Shown piece by piece: positions 8,534-17,180 of a stretch of DNA of 51,269 bases (its first letter is position 1; each line of letters begins with the position of its first letter). The notes beneath the pieces are model-generated. The model did not search any database and was not told the DNA's origin. It worked only from the letters and a program-made list of their open reading frames with translations. This DNA comes from Gammaproteobacteria bacterium (lineage in GTDB: Bacteria > Pseudomonadota > Gammaproteobacteria > Xanthomonadales > SZUA-36): positions 1 through 51,269 of the forward strand of contig JAUIJU010000020.1 of the NCBI GenBank assembly GCA_030431095.1, written 5' to 3'. The position numbers and the translations under genes were made by a program.

Positions 8534-9322
8534 TCAGGAGAGGCTTTCCTGTGACAGCCTTCCGGCCTCGTGCATCATGTCCTCGGCCATGCCGTCGAGT
8601 CGTTCGGGGCTGAGTTGCTCGGACAACCCGGCGCCAACCACGCTGTTGGTCATTTGACCCGCGGAGTTGAGCAGGGGAACGGCGACCACGGTGATGCCGT
8701 TGATGTAACGGTCGCGATCGACCGCGTAACCGGAGGCGCGGGCCCGCGCGACTTCCTGCTTCCAACTCGAATAGGACATGGGGCGGTCCCATTCCAGCGA
8801 TTTGAACCCGGCGTCGAGTTCGGCTTCTTCCAGGCCGCCGAAAGCGGCGTACAGACGGCCGGTGGCGCTCAGCAGGGAGGGAAATCGGCTGCCTACCTCG
8901 ACACGAATGCCGAACGGTATGGGGGAGCGCGAAATTGCCACGGCGATCATGTGTTCCCGGTCCAGGATCTGGACCCCTATCGTGGTCACGCTCCAGTCAC
9001 GGGCCAGTCGGTCCAGCACCGGTTGCACGTGGGTTGCAAAACTGTTTCGCTGGATGACGCTGCGCGCCAGGCTGAGCATGCCGGTGGCCAGGGAGTAGCG
9101 CTTGTTGCTGTCCACCTGGATCAGGCTTTCGGCAACGAGAACCCTCAGGATGTGAAGGCAAGTACTGGGCACCAGCGACAGTTCGGTGGCGATGGCCTTG
9201 ACGCCGAGCGGTTCCGGCGTGCGGCCGAGCAGGCGCAGAATGGCGATGGCCCGGGAAACCGCGGGCACCGGGCGGATGCGTGGCCCGGTTTTCTTGCGGG
9301 TGGAGGATTTCTGGTCCGGCAT
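8534..9322 (-). CDS. IclR-family transcriptional regulator
   Basis: A 262-residue regulator with an N-terminal winged helix (VSRAIAILRLLGRTPEPLGV to LIQVDSNKRYSLA, about residues 20-85) and a C-terminal IclR effector domain (SATGRLYAAF, GYAVDRDRYINGITVVAVPL). I chose the ATG at 9322 because it follows GAGAAGGGCGG and because the upstream TTG at 9355 would overlap a likely -10 element. The gene is divergent from the acyl-CoA dehydrogenase operon at 9493, the usual layout for a regulator of that operon. The effector is probably a pathway acid or CoA ester, which is inference. Confidence 0.9.
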   Translation of the reverse strand: MPDQKSSTRKKTGPRIRPVPAVSRAIAILRLLGRTPEPLGVKAIATELSLVPSTCLHILRVLVAESLIQVDSNKRYSLATGMLSLARSVIQRNSFATHVQPVLDRLARDWSVTTIGVQILDREHMIAVAISRSPIPFGIRVEVGSRFPSLLSATGRLYAAFGGLEEAELDAGFKSLEWDRPMSYSSWKQEVARARASGYAVDRDRYINGITVVAVPLLNSAGQMTNSVVGAGLSEQLSPERLDGMAEDMMHEAGRLSQESLS

Positions 9323-9355
9323 GGCCCGCCCTTCTCGTTGCCTGCTGACAACCAA

Positions 9356-9364
9356 ATTGTATCA
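9356..9364 (-). promoter_or_regulatory. Extended -10 promoter of the IclR gene
   Basis: The minus strand reads TGATACAAT, an extended -10 (TGn plus TACAAT), 34 bp upstream of the ATG at 9322. No good -35 is visible, as is common with extended -10 promoters. Confidence 0.45.
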
Positions 9365-9415
9365 TCGCCCGTCGGCGGACAGGCCGGGTCGGCAGGGCCC
9401 GTGTAATCGGGCTCG

Positions 9416-9437
9416 CTTGTTCACGAATGTGGACAAG
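9416..9437. promoter_or_regulatory. Inverted repeat, candidate IclR operator
   Basis: CTTGTTCAC (9416-9424) and GTGGACAAG (9429-9437) form nine-base arms with one mismatch around GAAT. The repeat lies in the divergent gap between the IclR gene and the acyl-CoA dehydrogenase gene, directly upstream of the plus-strand -10, where a bound regulator could act on it. Confidence 0.5.
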
Positions 9438-9454
9438 ACTGCCCTATTTGTGAA

Positions 9455-9463
9455 TGGTATGAT
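9455..9463 (+). promoter_or_regulatory. Extended -10 promoter of the 9493 operon
   Basis: TGGTATGAT is an extended -10 element (TG, one base, TATGAT) 30 bp before the GTG start at 9493. There is no matching -35 at 17 bp, which would fit dependence on an activator bound at the inverted repeat just upstream. Confidence 0.45.
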
Positions 9464-9492
9464 TCGGAGCCCACTCGCTTCCGGGAGTCGAC

Positions 9493-10653
9493 GTGCTCAA
9501 CCCAGATCAACAGGAACTCCGTGATGCCATGCTCAGGCAGTGCCGGGAGTTTGGCGAGGAGTACTGGCTGGAATGCGACCAGAAGGCGCTGTTTCCCGAG
9601 TCGTTCTACCGCACCATGGCCGAGGCGGGCTGGTTGGGCATCGCCCTTCCGGAAGCATATGGCGGCGCGGCGCTGGGCATCACCGAGGCGGCGCTGATCA
9701 TGCAGGCGGTGGCCGAGTCCGGGGCGGGCATGACCGGGGCGTCGGCCATTCACATCAATATTTTTGGACTGAACCCGGTCGCTGTGTTCGGCACCGACGA
9801 GCAGAAGCAGCGCATGATTCCGCCCATGATCGAAGGTCAGGACAAGGCCTGTTTCGCCGTCACCGAGCCCAATGCCGGCCACAACACCGCGAACATCTCC
9901 ACGCGCGCGACGCGCCAGGCGGACGGCGGATACTCCCTGTCCGGCGAAAAAATCTGGATTTCGACGGCCCAGGTGGCCAACAAGATCATGATCCTGGCGC
10001 GAACGACGCCCATCGAAGCGGTAAAGCGGAAGCTGGATGGTCTGTCGCTGTTTTACACCGACCTCGATCGTGACAAGGTGGAAGTACGCCTGATTCACAA
10101 AACCGGTCGACACGGCGTCGATTCCAACATGCTGTTCATCGATGGCCTGGAGGTTCCCGAACAGGACCGAATCGGCGAGGAAGGGCAGGGTTTCAAGTAC
10201 CTGCTGCACGGCCTGAACCCCGAGCGTATCCTGCTGGCGGCCGAGGCCGTGGGCATCGGCCGCGCGGCAGTTCAACGCGCGGCCCGCTACGCGGGGGAGC
10301 GCGAAGTGTTCGGCCGGCCCATCGGCCAGAACCAGGCCGTGGCGCATCCCCTGGCGCAGTCCTGGGCGCAACTGGAGGCCGCCCATCTCATGACCTTCGA
10401 GGCGGCCAGGCTGTATGACGCGGGCGAATCCTGTGGACTGCAGGCCAACGCGGCCAAGTACCTGGCCAGCGAGGCGGCCTTCACGGCCTGTGAACGGGCG
10501 GTGTTGACGCTCGGTGGCATGGGATATGCCCAGGAGTATCATGTCGAGCGCCTGTTGCGTGAATCGTTGATTCCCCGCATTGCGCCCATCAGCAACCAGA
10601 TGATCCTCAACTTCATCAGCGAAAAAGCGCTGGATCTGCCGAAATCCTACTGA
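9493..10653 (+). CDS. Acyl-CoA dehydrogenase
   Basis: A 386-residue flavoprotein that introduces a 2,3-double bond into an acyl-CoA and passes electrons to ETF. The FAD/substrate loop FAVTEPNAGHNT (121-132) and the REVFGRPIGQNQAV segment are typical. The C-terminal YEGT glutamate of medium-chain enzymes is absent (APISNQMI instead). Glu244 in LNPERIL sits where isovaleryl-CoA dehydrogenase carries its base, so the enzyme may belong to that branched-chain type. The start is GTG at 9493; the product leads an operon with a CitE-like lyase, a CoA-transferase, a crotonase and an IclR gene. Confidence 0.93.
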   Translation: MLNPDQQELRDAMLRQCREFGEEYWLECDQKALFPESFYRTMAEAGWLGIALPEAYGGAALGITEAALIMQAVAESGAGMTGASAIHINIFGLNPVAVFGTDEQKQRMIPPMIEGQDKACFAVTEPNAGHNTANISTRATRQADGGYSLSGEKIWISTAQVANKIMILARTTPIEAVKRKLDGLSLFYTDLDRDKVEVRLIHKTGRHGVDSNMLFIDGLEVPEQDRIGEEGQGFKYLLHGLNPERILLAAEAVGIGRAAVQRAARYAGEREVFGRPIGQNQAVAHPLAQSWAQLEAAHLMTFEAARLYDAGESCGLQANAAKYLASEAAFTACERAVLTLGGMGYAQEYHVERLLRESLIPRIAPISNQMILNFISEKALDLPKSY

Positions 10654-10666
10654 CGAGCCCCTTTTC

Positions 10667-11488
10667 ATGATTGCAAGAAGCCTTCTTTACGCCCCGGCGA
10701 ATCGCCCGGACCTGTTTGGCAAGTTCCCGTCACTCGACGCGGACATTTTCGTCCTGGACCTTGAGGATGGCACGCCGGCGGCGGCGCGGCCCGCGGCCCG
10801 GGAAGCGCTCGCCGAAAGCGTGGCGGCCGCGCGTGGCGACCACGCGGGACGCCTCTTTGTTCGGGTCAATCCGGCCGATACGCCTGATTTCGAGGCGGAC
10901 GTCGCCGCGGCCAGGGACGCCACGCCGGACGGCCTGGTGGTGGCCAAGGTGGAGCAGGCCGGCGACGTCGAGCGACTGCGGACCGATCTGCCCGTGATCG
11001 CGGGCATCGAGTCCGTGGCCGGCGTGGTCAATGCCGGCGGGATTGCCGCGGCGGGGGGGGTCTCCGCGGTCTATTTCGGCGCCGAGGATTTCGCGGTCGA
11101 GATGGGGGCGCGTCGCACCGATGAGGGCATGGAAGTGCTGTACGCGCGTTCGCGCGTCGTGCTGGCGGCCCGCGCCGCCAGGGTGCTGGCACTGGACCAG
11201 GTTGTGCTCGATTTTCGTGACGACGCGCGATTCCTGAACTGCGCCCGGACCGGTCGCGGCCTGGGCTACGACGGTAAGATGTGCATTCATCCGCGGCAGG
11301 TGGACCTGGCGAACGAGGCTTTTGCGCCGACCGCCGGCGAGGTCGACTACGCACGTCGCCTGCTGGCCGCCTACGAGGCAGCGGAGGCGCGCGGTCAGGC
11401 CACCATTGATTTCGAAGGCCGCATGGTGGACGGCCCCCTGGTCAAGGCCTCGCAGGCGGTGTTGCGGGCCGCTGAACGGAGCGGCTGA
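10667..11488 (+). CDS. HpcH/CitE-family CoA ester lyase
   Basis: A 273-residue TIM-barrel protein of the CitE-like group, which cleaves or forms 3-hydroxyacyl-CoA bonds (malyl-, citramalyl-, methylmalyl-CoA). Typical motifs are present: VLDLEDGTP (29-37), FVRVNP, GIESVAGV with the metal-binding Glu, FGAEDFAVEMG with the second metal ligand, and GYDGKMCIHPRQV. It starts 13 bp after the dehydrogenase stop and its stop shares one base with the next start (TGATG). Next to a RipA-like CoA-transferase it resembles citramalyl-CoA lyase of itaconate breakdown; other malyl-CoA-like substrates are possible. Confidence 0.88.
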   Translation: MIARSLLYAPANRPDLFGKFPSLDADIFVLDLEDGTPAAARPAAREALAESVAAARGDHAGRLFVRVNPADTPDFEADVAAARDATPDGLVVAKVEQAGDVERLRTDLPVIAGIESVAGVVNAGGIAAAGGVSAVYFGAEDFAVEMGARRTDEGMEVLYARSRVVLAARAARVLALDQVVLDFRDDARFLNCARTGRGLGYDGKMCIHPRQVDLANEAFAPTAGEVDYARRLLAAYEAAEARGQATIDFEGRMVDGPLVKASQAVLRAAERSG

Positions 11489-12762
11489 TGCCCCGCGTTA
11501 TCGATGCGGACGACCTGGACCTCGCGGGCATCGTGCGCCCCGATGACCACGTGGTCTGGGGACAGGCCTGCGGCGAGCCGCAAACCCTGACCGAGGCACT
11601 GGTGCGCCAAAGAGCCGCGATTGGCCCGGTCAACGTATTCATCGCCACCTGTTTTTCCGAGACCCTGCGGCCGGAACACGCGGACCACCTCGCCCTTCGT
11701 TCGTTCGGGGCCATCGGTTCGCCTGCCAGGCTGGCAAAAGCCGGCGTGCTGGACATCGTTCCCTGCCATATCGGCCAGGTGGGACGCTACCTGGAGGACG
11801 GCCAGATCGGTTGTGACGTGGCGTTTGTGCAACTCAGCCCGCCCGGTCCGGATGGCCGTTACAGTTTCGGCCTGATCCACGACTACACGCCGACCGCCGT
11901 GCGCACGGCGCGCACCGTCGTCGCCGAGGTCAACGACCAGGTGCCCTGGACCCGGGGCGCCTGTTCACTGGGCGACGACGACATCGATGTCCTGGTGCAT
12001 GCTTCCCGACCCCCGCTGGAAGTTGGCGGCGCCACCGTGGGCGAGCTCGAGCGTGCCGTCGCCGGGTACGCCGGCCGGTACATCGACGATGGGGCCGTGC
12101 TGCAAGTGGGTATTGGAAGCATTCCCGACGCCATCCTGCAGTCCATCGGCGATCGGAGGGACCTGGGACTGCATTCGGGTATGGTGGGCGATGCGTTCGT
12201 GGACCTGGTGGAAGCGGGTAGCGTGACCAATGCCGGCAAACCGTTCGACCGCGGTGTTTCCGTGACCGGCGCCCTGATCGGTTCCAGGAAACTCTATGAC
12301 TTCGCCCGCGAGAACGACGCGATGCTGATGCAGGAATCGAGCTACACCCACGGGGAAGAAACGCTGGGACGCCTGGACCGTCTGGTGTCGATCAACTCCG
12401 CGGTGGAGGTGGACCTGACCGGCCAGGTCAATGCCGAGGTGGCCGGTCCCAACTACATCGGTGCGACCGGGGGCCAGGTGGACTTCGTGCGTGCAGGCCA
12501 CCGCTCGACGGGCGGGCACTCGCTGATCGCGTTCGCCTCCACCGCGCGCGGCGGTACGATCAGCCGGATTCGTCCCGCGCTCGGCGGGCCGGTCACCACC
12601 GCGCGCAGCGATGTCGACGTGATCGTCACCGAGTACGGGGCGGCCGAATTGCGTGGTCAGCCATTCCGGGAGCGCGCGCGACGATTGATTGCCATCGCGC
12701 ATCCGGACTTTCGCGAGGAACTCGAGCGCGACGCACACGAACTGTTTCGCAGGGGGTATTAG
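11488..12762 (+). CDS. Family I CoA-transferase (acetyl-CoA hydrolase/transferase), RipA/Ict-like
   Basis: A 424-residue protein with the two-domain fold of 4-hydroxybutyrate CoA-transferase and acetyl-CoA hydrolase (QVGIGSIPDAIL at 206-217, NYIGATGGQVDFVRAGHRS later). The glutamate that classical members hold in the LGIHTEM motif is Gly231 here (LGLHSGMVGD). Glu58 in FSETL lies near the position that I recall as the unusual active-site glutamate of Yersinia RipA (itaconate CoA-transferase). It is translationally coupled to the CitE-like lyase. The likely role is transfer of CoA from succinyl- or acetyl-CoA to the substrate acid; the exact acid is inference. Confidence 0.87.
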   Translation: MPRVIDADDLDLAGIVRPDDHVVWGQACGEPQTLTEALVRQRAAIGPVNVFIATCFSETLRPEHADHLALRSFGAIGSPARLAKAGVLDIVPCHIGQVGRYLEDGQIGCDVAFVQLSPPGPDGRYSFGLIHDYTPTAVRTARTVVAEVNDQVPWTRGACSLGDDDIDVLVHASRPPLEVGGATVGELERAVAGYAGRYIDDGAVLQVGIGSIPDAILQSIGDRRDLGLHSGMVGDAFVDLVEAGSVTNAGKPFDRGVSVTGALIGSRKLYDFARENDAMLMQESSYTHGEETLGRLDRLVSINSAVEVDLTGQVNAEVAGPNYIGATGGQVDFVRAGHRSTGGHSLIAFASTARGGTISRIRPALGGPVTTARSDVDVIVTEYGAAELRGQPFRERARRLIAIAHPDFREELERDAHELFRRGY

Positions 12763-12783
12763 GGCGTGAAGGAGAACGAAACC

Positions 12784-13548
12784 GTGACCGAAGCCGTCAT
12801 CTTTGAGCGACGTGGCGCCATAGCGATTATCACCATCAACCGTCCCGAAAAGCGCAATGCGATCAACAGCGCGGTACGCGAAGGCCTGTTCGATGCCTTC
12901 GACCGCATCGCCGGGGATCCGGAAATCCGGGTGGCCATTCTTACTGGCGCCGGGGACAAGGCGTTTTGCGCCGGGGCCGATCTCAGGGAAATGTCGGAAA
13001 TGGGCCTGACCACCTTGCCCCCGGGGTTTTTCCCGGTGCTGGGGGACAACGTCAACCTGGCGGTGCCGGTGATCGCGGCGGTCAACGGCGATGCCTTCGC
13101 GGGAGGCTGGATGTTCGCGCAGATGTGCGACCTCTGCGTGGCGGACAGGACGGCGCGTTTCGGCATCACGGAGGCGAAAGTCGGACGCGGATTCCCCTGG
13201 GCGGCGCCGCTGATCCACATGATTCCGCAGCGCATCATGGCCGAGATCCTGATGACCGGACGACCCATCAGTGCGCAACGCGCCCACGAGATTGGTTTCG
13301 TCAATCGCCTGACGGATGCCGGTGGCGCGCTGGATGGCGCCCTGGAACTGGCGACCGAGATCGCCGGCAATGCGCCGCTGACCGTGGCAGCGGCCAAGGA
13401 ACTGATCGCGGTCACGACCGACATGGGGCGTTCGGCGGCCCTGAAAGCGGCCACCCATGTGTTCGACCGCGTGTATCGCAGCGAAGACGCGCAGGAGGGG
13501 CCGCGGGCCTTCACCGAAAAGCGGAAGCCGCAGTGGAAAAACCGGTGA
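12784..13548 (+). CDS. Enoyl-CoA hydratase/isomerase (crotonase family)
   Basis: A 254-residue crotonase. The oxyanion-hole segments are visible: FCAGADLREM (61-70) and NGDAFAGGWM (101-110). GITEAKVGRGFPW replaces the usual E-x-GLxPGxGG, so only one of the two classical catalytic glutamates appears to be kept. The GTG at 12784 is preferred over the GTG at 12766, because GGAG (12771-12774) lies nine bases before the former. It ends 7 bp before the second IclR gene. It may hydrate the enoyl-CoA made by the dehydrogenase in the same operon, or act as an isomerase or hydrolase. Confidence 0.9.
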   Translation: MTEAVIFERRGAIAIITINRPEKRNAINSAVREGLFDAFDRIAGDPEIRVAILTGAGDKAFCAGADLREMSEMGLTTLPPGFFPVLGDNVNLAVPVIAAVNGDAFAGGWMFAQMCDLCVADRTARFGITEAKVGRGFPWAAPLIHMIPQRIMAEILMTGRPISAQRAHEIGFVNRLTDAGGALDGALELATEIAGNAPLTVAAAKELIAVTTDMGRSAALKAATHVFDRVYRSEDAQEGPRAFTEKRKPQWKNR

Positions 13549-13555
13549 ACCGTCC

Positions 13556-14332
13556 ATGATCGTCAGGCAAGCGGCCAATGTCCTGGAGCTGTTGCAGTTT
13601 TTCGCCGAGACGCGCAAACCCGCGACCCTGCCGGACGTGTCGGAGGCCATGGGCTGGCCACGATCGAGCACCTACAACCTGCTGACCACGCTGGCCGAGT
13701 TGGGCTTTTTATACGAACCGCGTCCCCGCGCCGGATACTATCCCTCAACGCAGTGGATCACCCTGGTCAACCGCCTGGCGGAAGCGGACATGCTGCCAGA
13801 CGCCCTGGACGGTGTGCTGGCCGAGCTGGTGGAGGTCACCGGCGAAACCGTGGCGGTCGCGGCGCCCGCGCGGCTCAATGCCGTGTTCCTGGACGTGGTG
13901 GAATCACCGTCCTCGATCCGCTTTGCGGCCCGGGTCGGTGACCAGGTGCCGTTGCACGCCACGGCCAGCGGGCGGGCGATTCTCGAGCAGTATTCGGCAC
14001 GCGAGCGTGCAACCCTGCTGAACAAGGTGAAATACGAGCAGTATGCCGAGTGCAGCCTGATGAGCGCCGAGCAGGTCGAGAAGCAGGTCGCGCTCGGCGC
14101 ACGGCGTGGTTGGCACGAGAACATCGAAGGCCACGATGCCGACCTGACGGGCGTGGCCGTGCCGCTGCGCCTGGCGGACCGGCCGCTGGCGGTCGTGGTC
14201 GGCGGACCGACCAGCCGCATGCGCGAGAAGGTGCCCGAGATCGCCCGGACAATGCTGGCCGCGCTGGGGCAGGCCGGTTTCGCGCTCGACGCGGCCCGGC
14301 TGTCCGTGAACGATCCCGCAGGTCGGACTTAA
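13556..14332 (+). CDS. IclR-family transcriptional regulator, second copy
   Basis: A 258-residue regulator with an unusually short N-terminal arm: the winged helix begins at once (VRQAANVLELLQFFAETRKPATLPDVSEAMGWPRSSTYNLLTTL). The IclR effector domain follows (HATASGRAILEQYS, DLTGVAVPLRLADRPLAVVVGG). It closes the plus-strand catabolic operon and converges with the CoA-transferase gene; the two stop codons are one base apart. It is not close to the IclR protein at 8534. It could act on its own operon or on the aldehyde dehydrogenase unit at 17106. Confidence 0.9.
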   Translation: MIVRQAANVLELLQFFAETRKPATLPDVSEAMGWPRSSTYNLLTTLAELGFLYEPRPRAGYYPSTQWITLVNRLAEADMLPDALDGVLAELVEVTGETVAVAAPARLNAVFLDVVESPSSIRFAARVGDQVPLHATASGRAILEQYSARERATLLNKVKYEQYAECSLMSAEQVEKQVALGARRGWHENIEGHDADLTGVAVPLRLADRPLAVVVGGPTSRMREKVPEIARTMLAALGQAGFALDAARLSVNDPAGRT

Positions 14333-14333
14333 C

Positions 14334-15605
14334 CTAGGCGGGCGCGCCGGCGCCCTGCGCCGCCGTCGCGGGCGCGTCGGCGCCACAGCGCACGGTGCCG
14401 GCCTCCAGCCAGGCCTTGATCTCGTCTTCACCGTAGCCGCATTCCTGCAGGACCCTGACCGTGTGTTCGCCCAGTGCGGGGCCGGCTTCGCGTATCGCCC
14501 CCGGGGTTCGGGAGAATCGCGTGGGAATGCCGGGAAATTTCAGGCGTCCCTCCTTGGTGTCCCTTTCAACAAAAAAATCGGCCTGCTCCAGGTGGGGATC
14601 GTGGAGCAGTTCCTTCAGCGTTTTGAGTGGCACCGCCGGAATGCCGGCCGCCTGCAGGTCCTTCAGCCATTCGCGGGTGCGGCGCGACTTCATCACGGTC
14701 CGAATCGCGGCGTAGACGTCATCGATATGCCGTGAGCGGGACGCCAGCGAAGCGAAGCGTGGGTCCAGCAGGGGTTCGGGCCTGTCGGCGATCTCCAGGA
14801 AATGGTTCCACTGCCGGTCGTTGTAGATCAGCACCGACACGTAGCCGTCGGCCGTTTCATACGGGCGCCGGTTTGGTGAGACGGCGCGTCGGTACACCGG
14901 GTCCGAGGTCGGTGGGTCGAACAGGGCGCCCCCGATGTGTTCGGCCATCAGGAAGGAGACCATCGTCTCGAACATGCCGACTTCGATTTCCTGGCCCTGG
15001 CCCGTCCGTTCGCGGTGGAAAAGGGCCATGGCGATGGCGTAGGTGGCGGTCAGACCGGCCACCTTGTCCGCCACCACGGTGGGTGCGTAGCGCGGCGCCC
15101 CGGAAATCTCCGCCCCCAGCATGGCCAGCCCGGAGATGCCCTGGATGGTGTCGTCGTAGGCCGGTAATTCGGCGTAGCAGCCGTCACGGCCGTAGCCGTA
15201 GAGGTTGGCGTACACGATGTCCGGGCGAAGGCGACGGACGGACTCGAAATCGAAACCCAGCCGGCCGATCGCCTCGGCGCGCATGGAATGCACGAAAACG
15301 TCGTTCTGGCGTACGAGACGCGCCAGGATGTCCGTGCCGCCGGGTGACTTGAGATCGATGACCACGCTGCGCTTGCCGCGGTTGAGATTGACGAACATGC
15401 CGGACATGCCCGGTTTGTGACCGTCGGAGATATAGCGGGTGGTGTCGCCCTGGGGGCTTTCGATCTTGATCACGTCGGCGCCCATGTCCGCCATGATCTG
15501 GGTGCAGTACGGCCCCATCAGCGTGGCCGTGAGATCCAGCACGCGAACGCCGGCCAAGGGCCCCTCGCCTGGAACGCCGCTTGCCATCGCGGTGAACGGG
15601 TTCAT
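14334..15605 (-). CDS. Family III (CaiB/BaiF) CoA-transferase
   Basis: A 423-residue formyl-CoA-transferase-like enzyme. The start motif GVRVLDLTATLMGPYCTQIMADMGADVIKIE is diagnostic, and the nucleophilic aspartate is Asp151 in LPAYDDTIQG. It moves CoA between carboxylic acids without ATP. The ATG at 15605 lies 4 bp after the stop of the aldehyde dehydrogenase gene, so an aldehyde oxidised to an acid may be handed on for CoA activation. The C-terminus carries a low-complexity Ala/Gly tail. A longer in-frame start overlapping the upstream gene has no support. Confidence 0.93.
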   Translation of the reverse strand: MNPFTAMASGVPGEGPLAGVRVLDLTATLMGPYCTQIMADMGADVIKIESPQGDTTRYISDGHKPGMSGMFVNLNRGKRSVVIDLKSPGGTDILARLVRQNDVFVHSMRAEAIGRLGFDFESVRRLRPDIVYANLYGYGRDGCYAELPAYDDTIQGISGLAMLGAEISGAPRYAPTVVADKVAGLTATYAIAMALFHRERTGQGQEIEVGMFETMVSFLMAEHIGGALFDPPTSDPVYRRAVSPNRRPYETADGYVSVLIYNDRQWNHFLEIADRPEPLLDPRFASLASRSRHIDDVYAAIRTVMKSRRTREWLKDLQAAGIPAVPLKTLKELLHDPHLEQADFFVERDTKEGRLKFPGIPTRFSRTPGAIREAGPALGEHTVRVLQECGYGEDEIKAWLEAGTVRCGADAPATAAQGAGAPA

Positions 15606-15609
15606 CGTT

Positions 15610-17106
15610 TCATTCACCGAAGGGCCGATCGACCACCACGGTCTTGGGTTCCAGGAACGGCACCAGGCCATCGGTACCGCCCTCGCGTCCGAACCCGGAC
15701 TGTTTCACGCCACCAAAGGAAATGGTGAAATCGGTGCGTGAAGCGTTCTGCCCCACCGTGCCTGAACGCAGCCGCCGGGCCACGGCTTCGAAGCGGTCGG
15801 TGTCGTTGGTGAATACCGAGGCGTTCAGGCCGTAGACCGTGTCGTTGGCCAGGGTGATGGCATGCTCCTCGTCATCGGCGCGAATCACGCTGAGCACCGG
15901 TCCGAAGATTTCCTCCTGCGCGATGGTCGAGGCGTTGTCGACGTCGGCGAACACGGTCGGCTCGAAGTAATAACCCCGGTCCAGGTTCGCCGGGCGTTGT
16001 CCGCCGCACGCCAGCCGCGCGCCCTCGGCTGTGCCCTTTTCCACGTAGCCTTCCACACGGGCGCGCTGCTGGGCGGTGGCCAGCGGTCCCACGTCCGTTG
16101 CCGGGTCGAAGGGGTCACCCACGGTCAGGGAGGCGAACTTGGCGCACAGCGCGTCGACCATGTCGTCGTGGCGGGTCCGGGGCACGATGACACGGGTCAG
16201 GCTGTGGCACACCTGTCCGGTGAGGTAGCCCACACCGGATCCGATTGCCTCGGCCGCCGATTCCAGCTCGTAGTCGTCGAGAATGACGGCGGGAGATTTT
16301 CCGCCGAGTTCCATCGTGCATCGGGCCATGCGTTCACCGCAGATGGATGCAATCCTGCTGCCGGCGGCGGTCGAACCGGTGAAGGTCACCTTGTCGACGC
16401 CCGCGTGGCGCACCAGGCCCTCGGAAACCTCGCGGTCCGCCGTGGCCATATTGAACACGCCAGGCGGCAGGCCGACTTCCTCGCATAACTCGGCCATCAG
16501 GTAGGCGGTGCGTGGCGCCTCGGGCGAGGGTTTTACGATCACCGGGCAACCGGCCAGCAAAGCCGGCGCACACTTGTAGGCGATCATCGGTGCAGGCCCG
16601 TTCCAGGGAATGATGGCCGCCACGACGCCGACCGGTTCCCGGTAGATGTAGCCCTGCAGGCCGGTGGCGGATCGGTGTGACTCCCGGAAAGGGAAGGTCT
16701 CGGCCATGTCGGCGTACGTATTGAACGCCACGTTCATCCAGCCGCCGATTCGCGCCTGTGACAGCTTGTAGAGAATGCCCGACTCCTCGGTCCAGACCTG
16801 GGCGAAGTCGTCCGAACGTTCCTGGAAGGCGGCTGCGATGGCGCGCAGGTAGGTCGCGCGCTCGGCATGGCTCATGCGGGGCCAGGGCCCCTCGTCGAAG
16901 GCCCTGCGTGCGGCACTCACGGCGCGGTCGATGTCCGCGTCCCGGGCTTCGGCGATCGAGGCGACCACGGTCTCGTCGCTGCAACGGATCACGTCGATGC
17001 TGTCGCCGGATGAGGGCGTTACCCACTCACCGCCGATGTAGAAGCGGTCCGGATGAGCGAGTCGGACCGGTCGAATCGGGTCTTGCTGGGAATCGGGCGT
17101 GTTCAT
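15610..17106 (-). CDS. NAD(P)+-dependent aldehyde dehydrogenase
   Basis: A 498-residue aldehyde dehydrogenase with all key residues: Asn169 in IIPWNG, Glu266 in MELGGKSP and Cys300 in GQVCHS. The glycine loop FTGSTAAG is at 242-249. It oxidises an aldehyde to a carboxylic acid in the cytoplasm. It heads a two-gene unit with a family III CoA-transferase. An AT-rich motif shared with the NTF2-like promoter lies 75-94 bp upstream of the ATG. A second, distantly related aldehyde dehydrogenase is encoded at 18480. Confidence 0.95.
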   Translation of the reverse strand: MNTPDSQQDPIRPVRLAHPDRFYIGGEWVTPSSGDSIDVIRCSDETVVASIAEARDADIDRAVSAARRAFDEGPWPRMSHAERATYLRAIAAAFQERSDDFAQVWTEESGILYKLSQARIGGWMNVAFNTYADMAETFPFRESHRSATGLQGYIYREPVGVVAAIIPWNGPAPMIAYKCAPALLAGCPVIVKPSPEAPRTAYLMAELCEEVGLPPGVFNMATADREVSEGLVRHAGVDKVTFTGSTAAGSRIASICGERMARCTMELGGKSPAVILDDYELESAAEAIGSGVGYLTGQVCHSLTRVIVPRTRHDDMVDALCAKFASLTVGDPFDPATDVGPLATAQQRARVEGYVEKGTAEGARLACGGQRPANLDRGYYFEPTVFADVDNASTIAQEEIFGPVLSVIRADDEEHAITLANDTVYGLNASVFTNDTDRFEAVARRLRSGTVGQNASRTDFTISFGGVKQSGFGREGGTDGLVPFLEPKTVVVDRPFGE

Positions 17107-17180
17107 TTCGTTGTCGAGCCTCGCTGTGGGCCGGGGCCATCGCCACGGGGCGCAGCGTTCCGGTTCAGGAATAGGGACTA

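Noticed and set aside
9323-9355. TTG start at 9355 for the IclR gene
   Set aside because: It would begin inside the likely -10 element, and the ATG at 9322 has a good ribosome binding site.
9427-9436. TGTGGACA at 9428 as a fourth GntR site
   Set aside because: Only the TGT-N2-ACA core matches; the flanks lack the AAAC/GTTT arms and it lies inside another inverted repeat.
9421-10668. 415-residue open frame on the minus strand
   Set aside because: Exact antisense of the acyl-CoA dehydrogenase; composition is that of a GC-rich shadow with no motifs.
11965-13671. 568-residue open frame on the minus strand
   Set aside because: Antisense to the CoA-transferase, crotonase and IclR genes; no domain or start signal.
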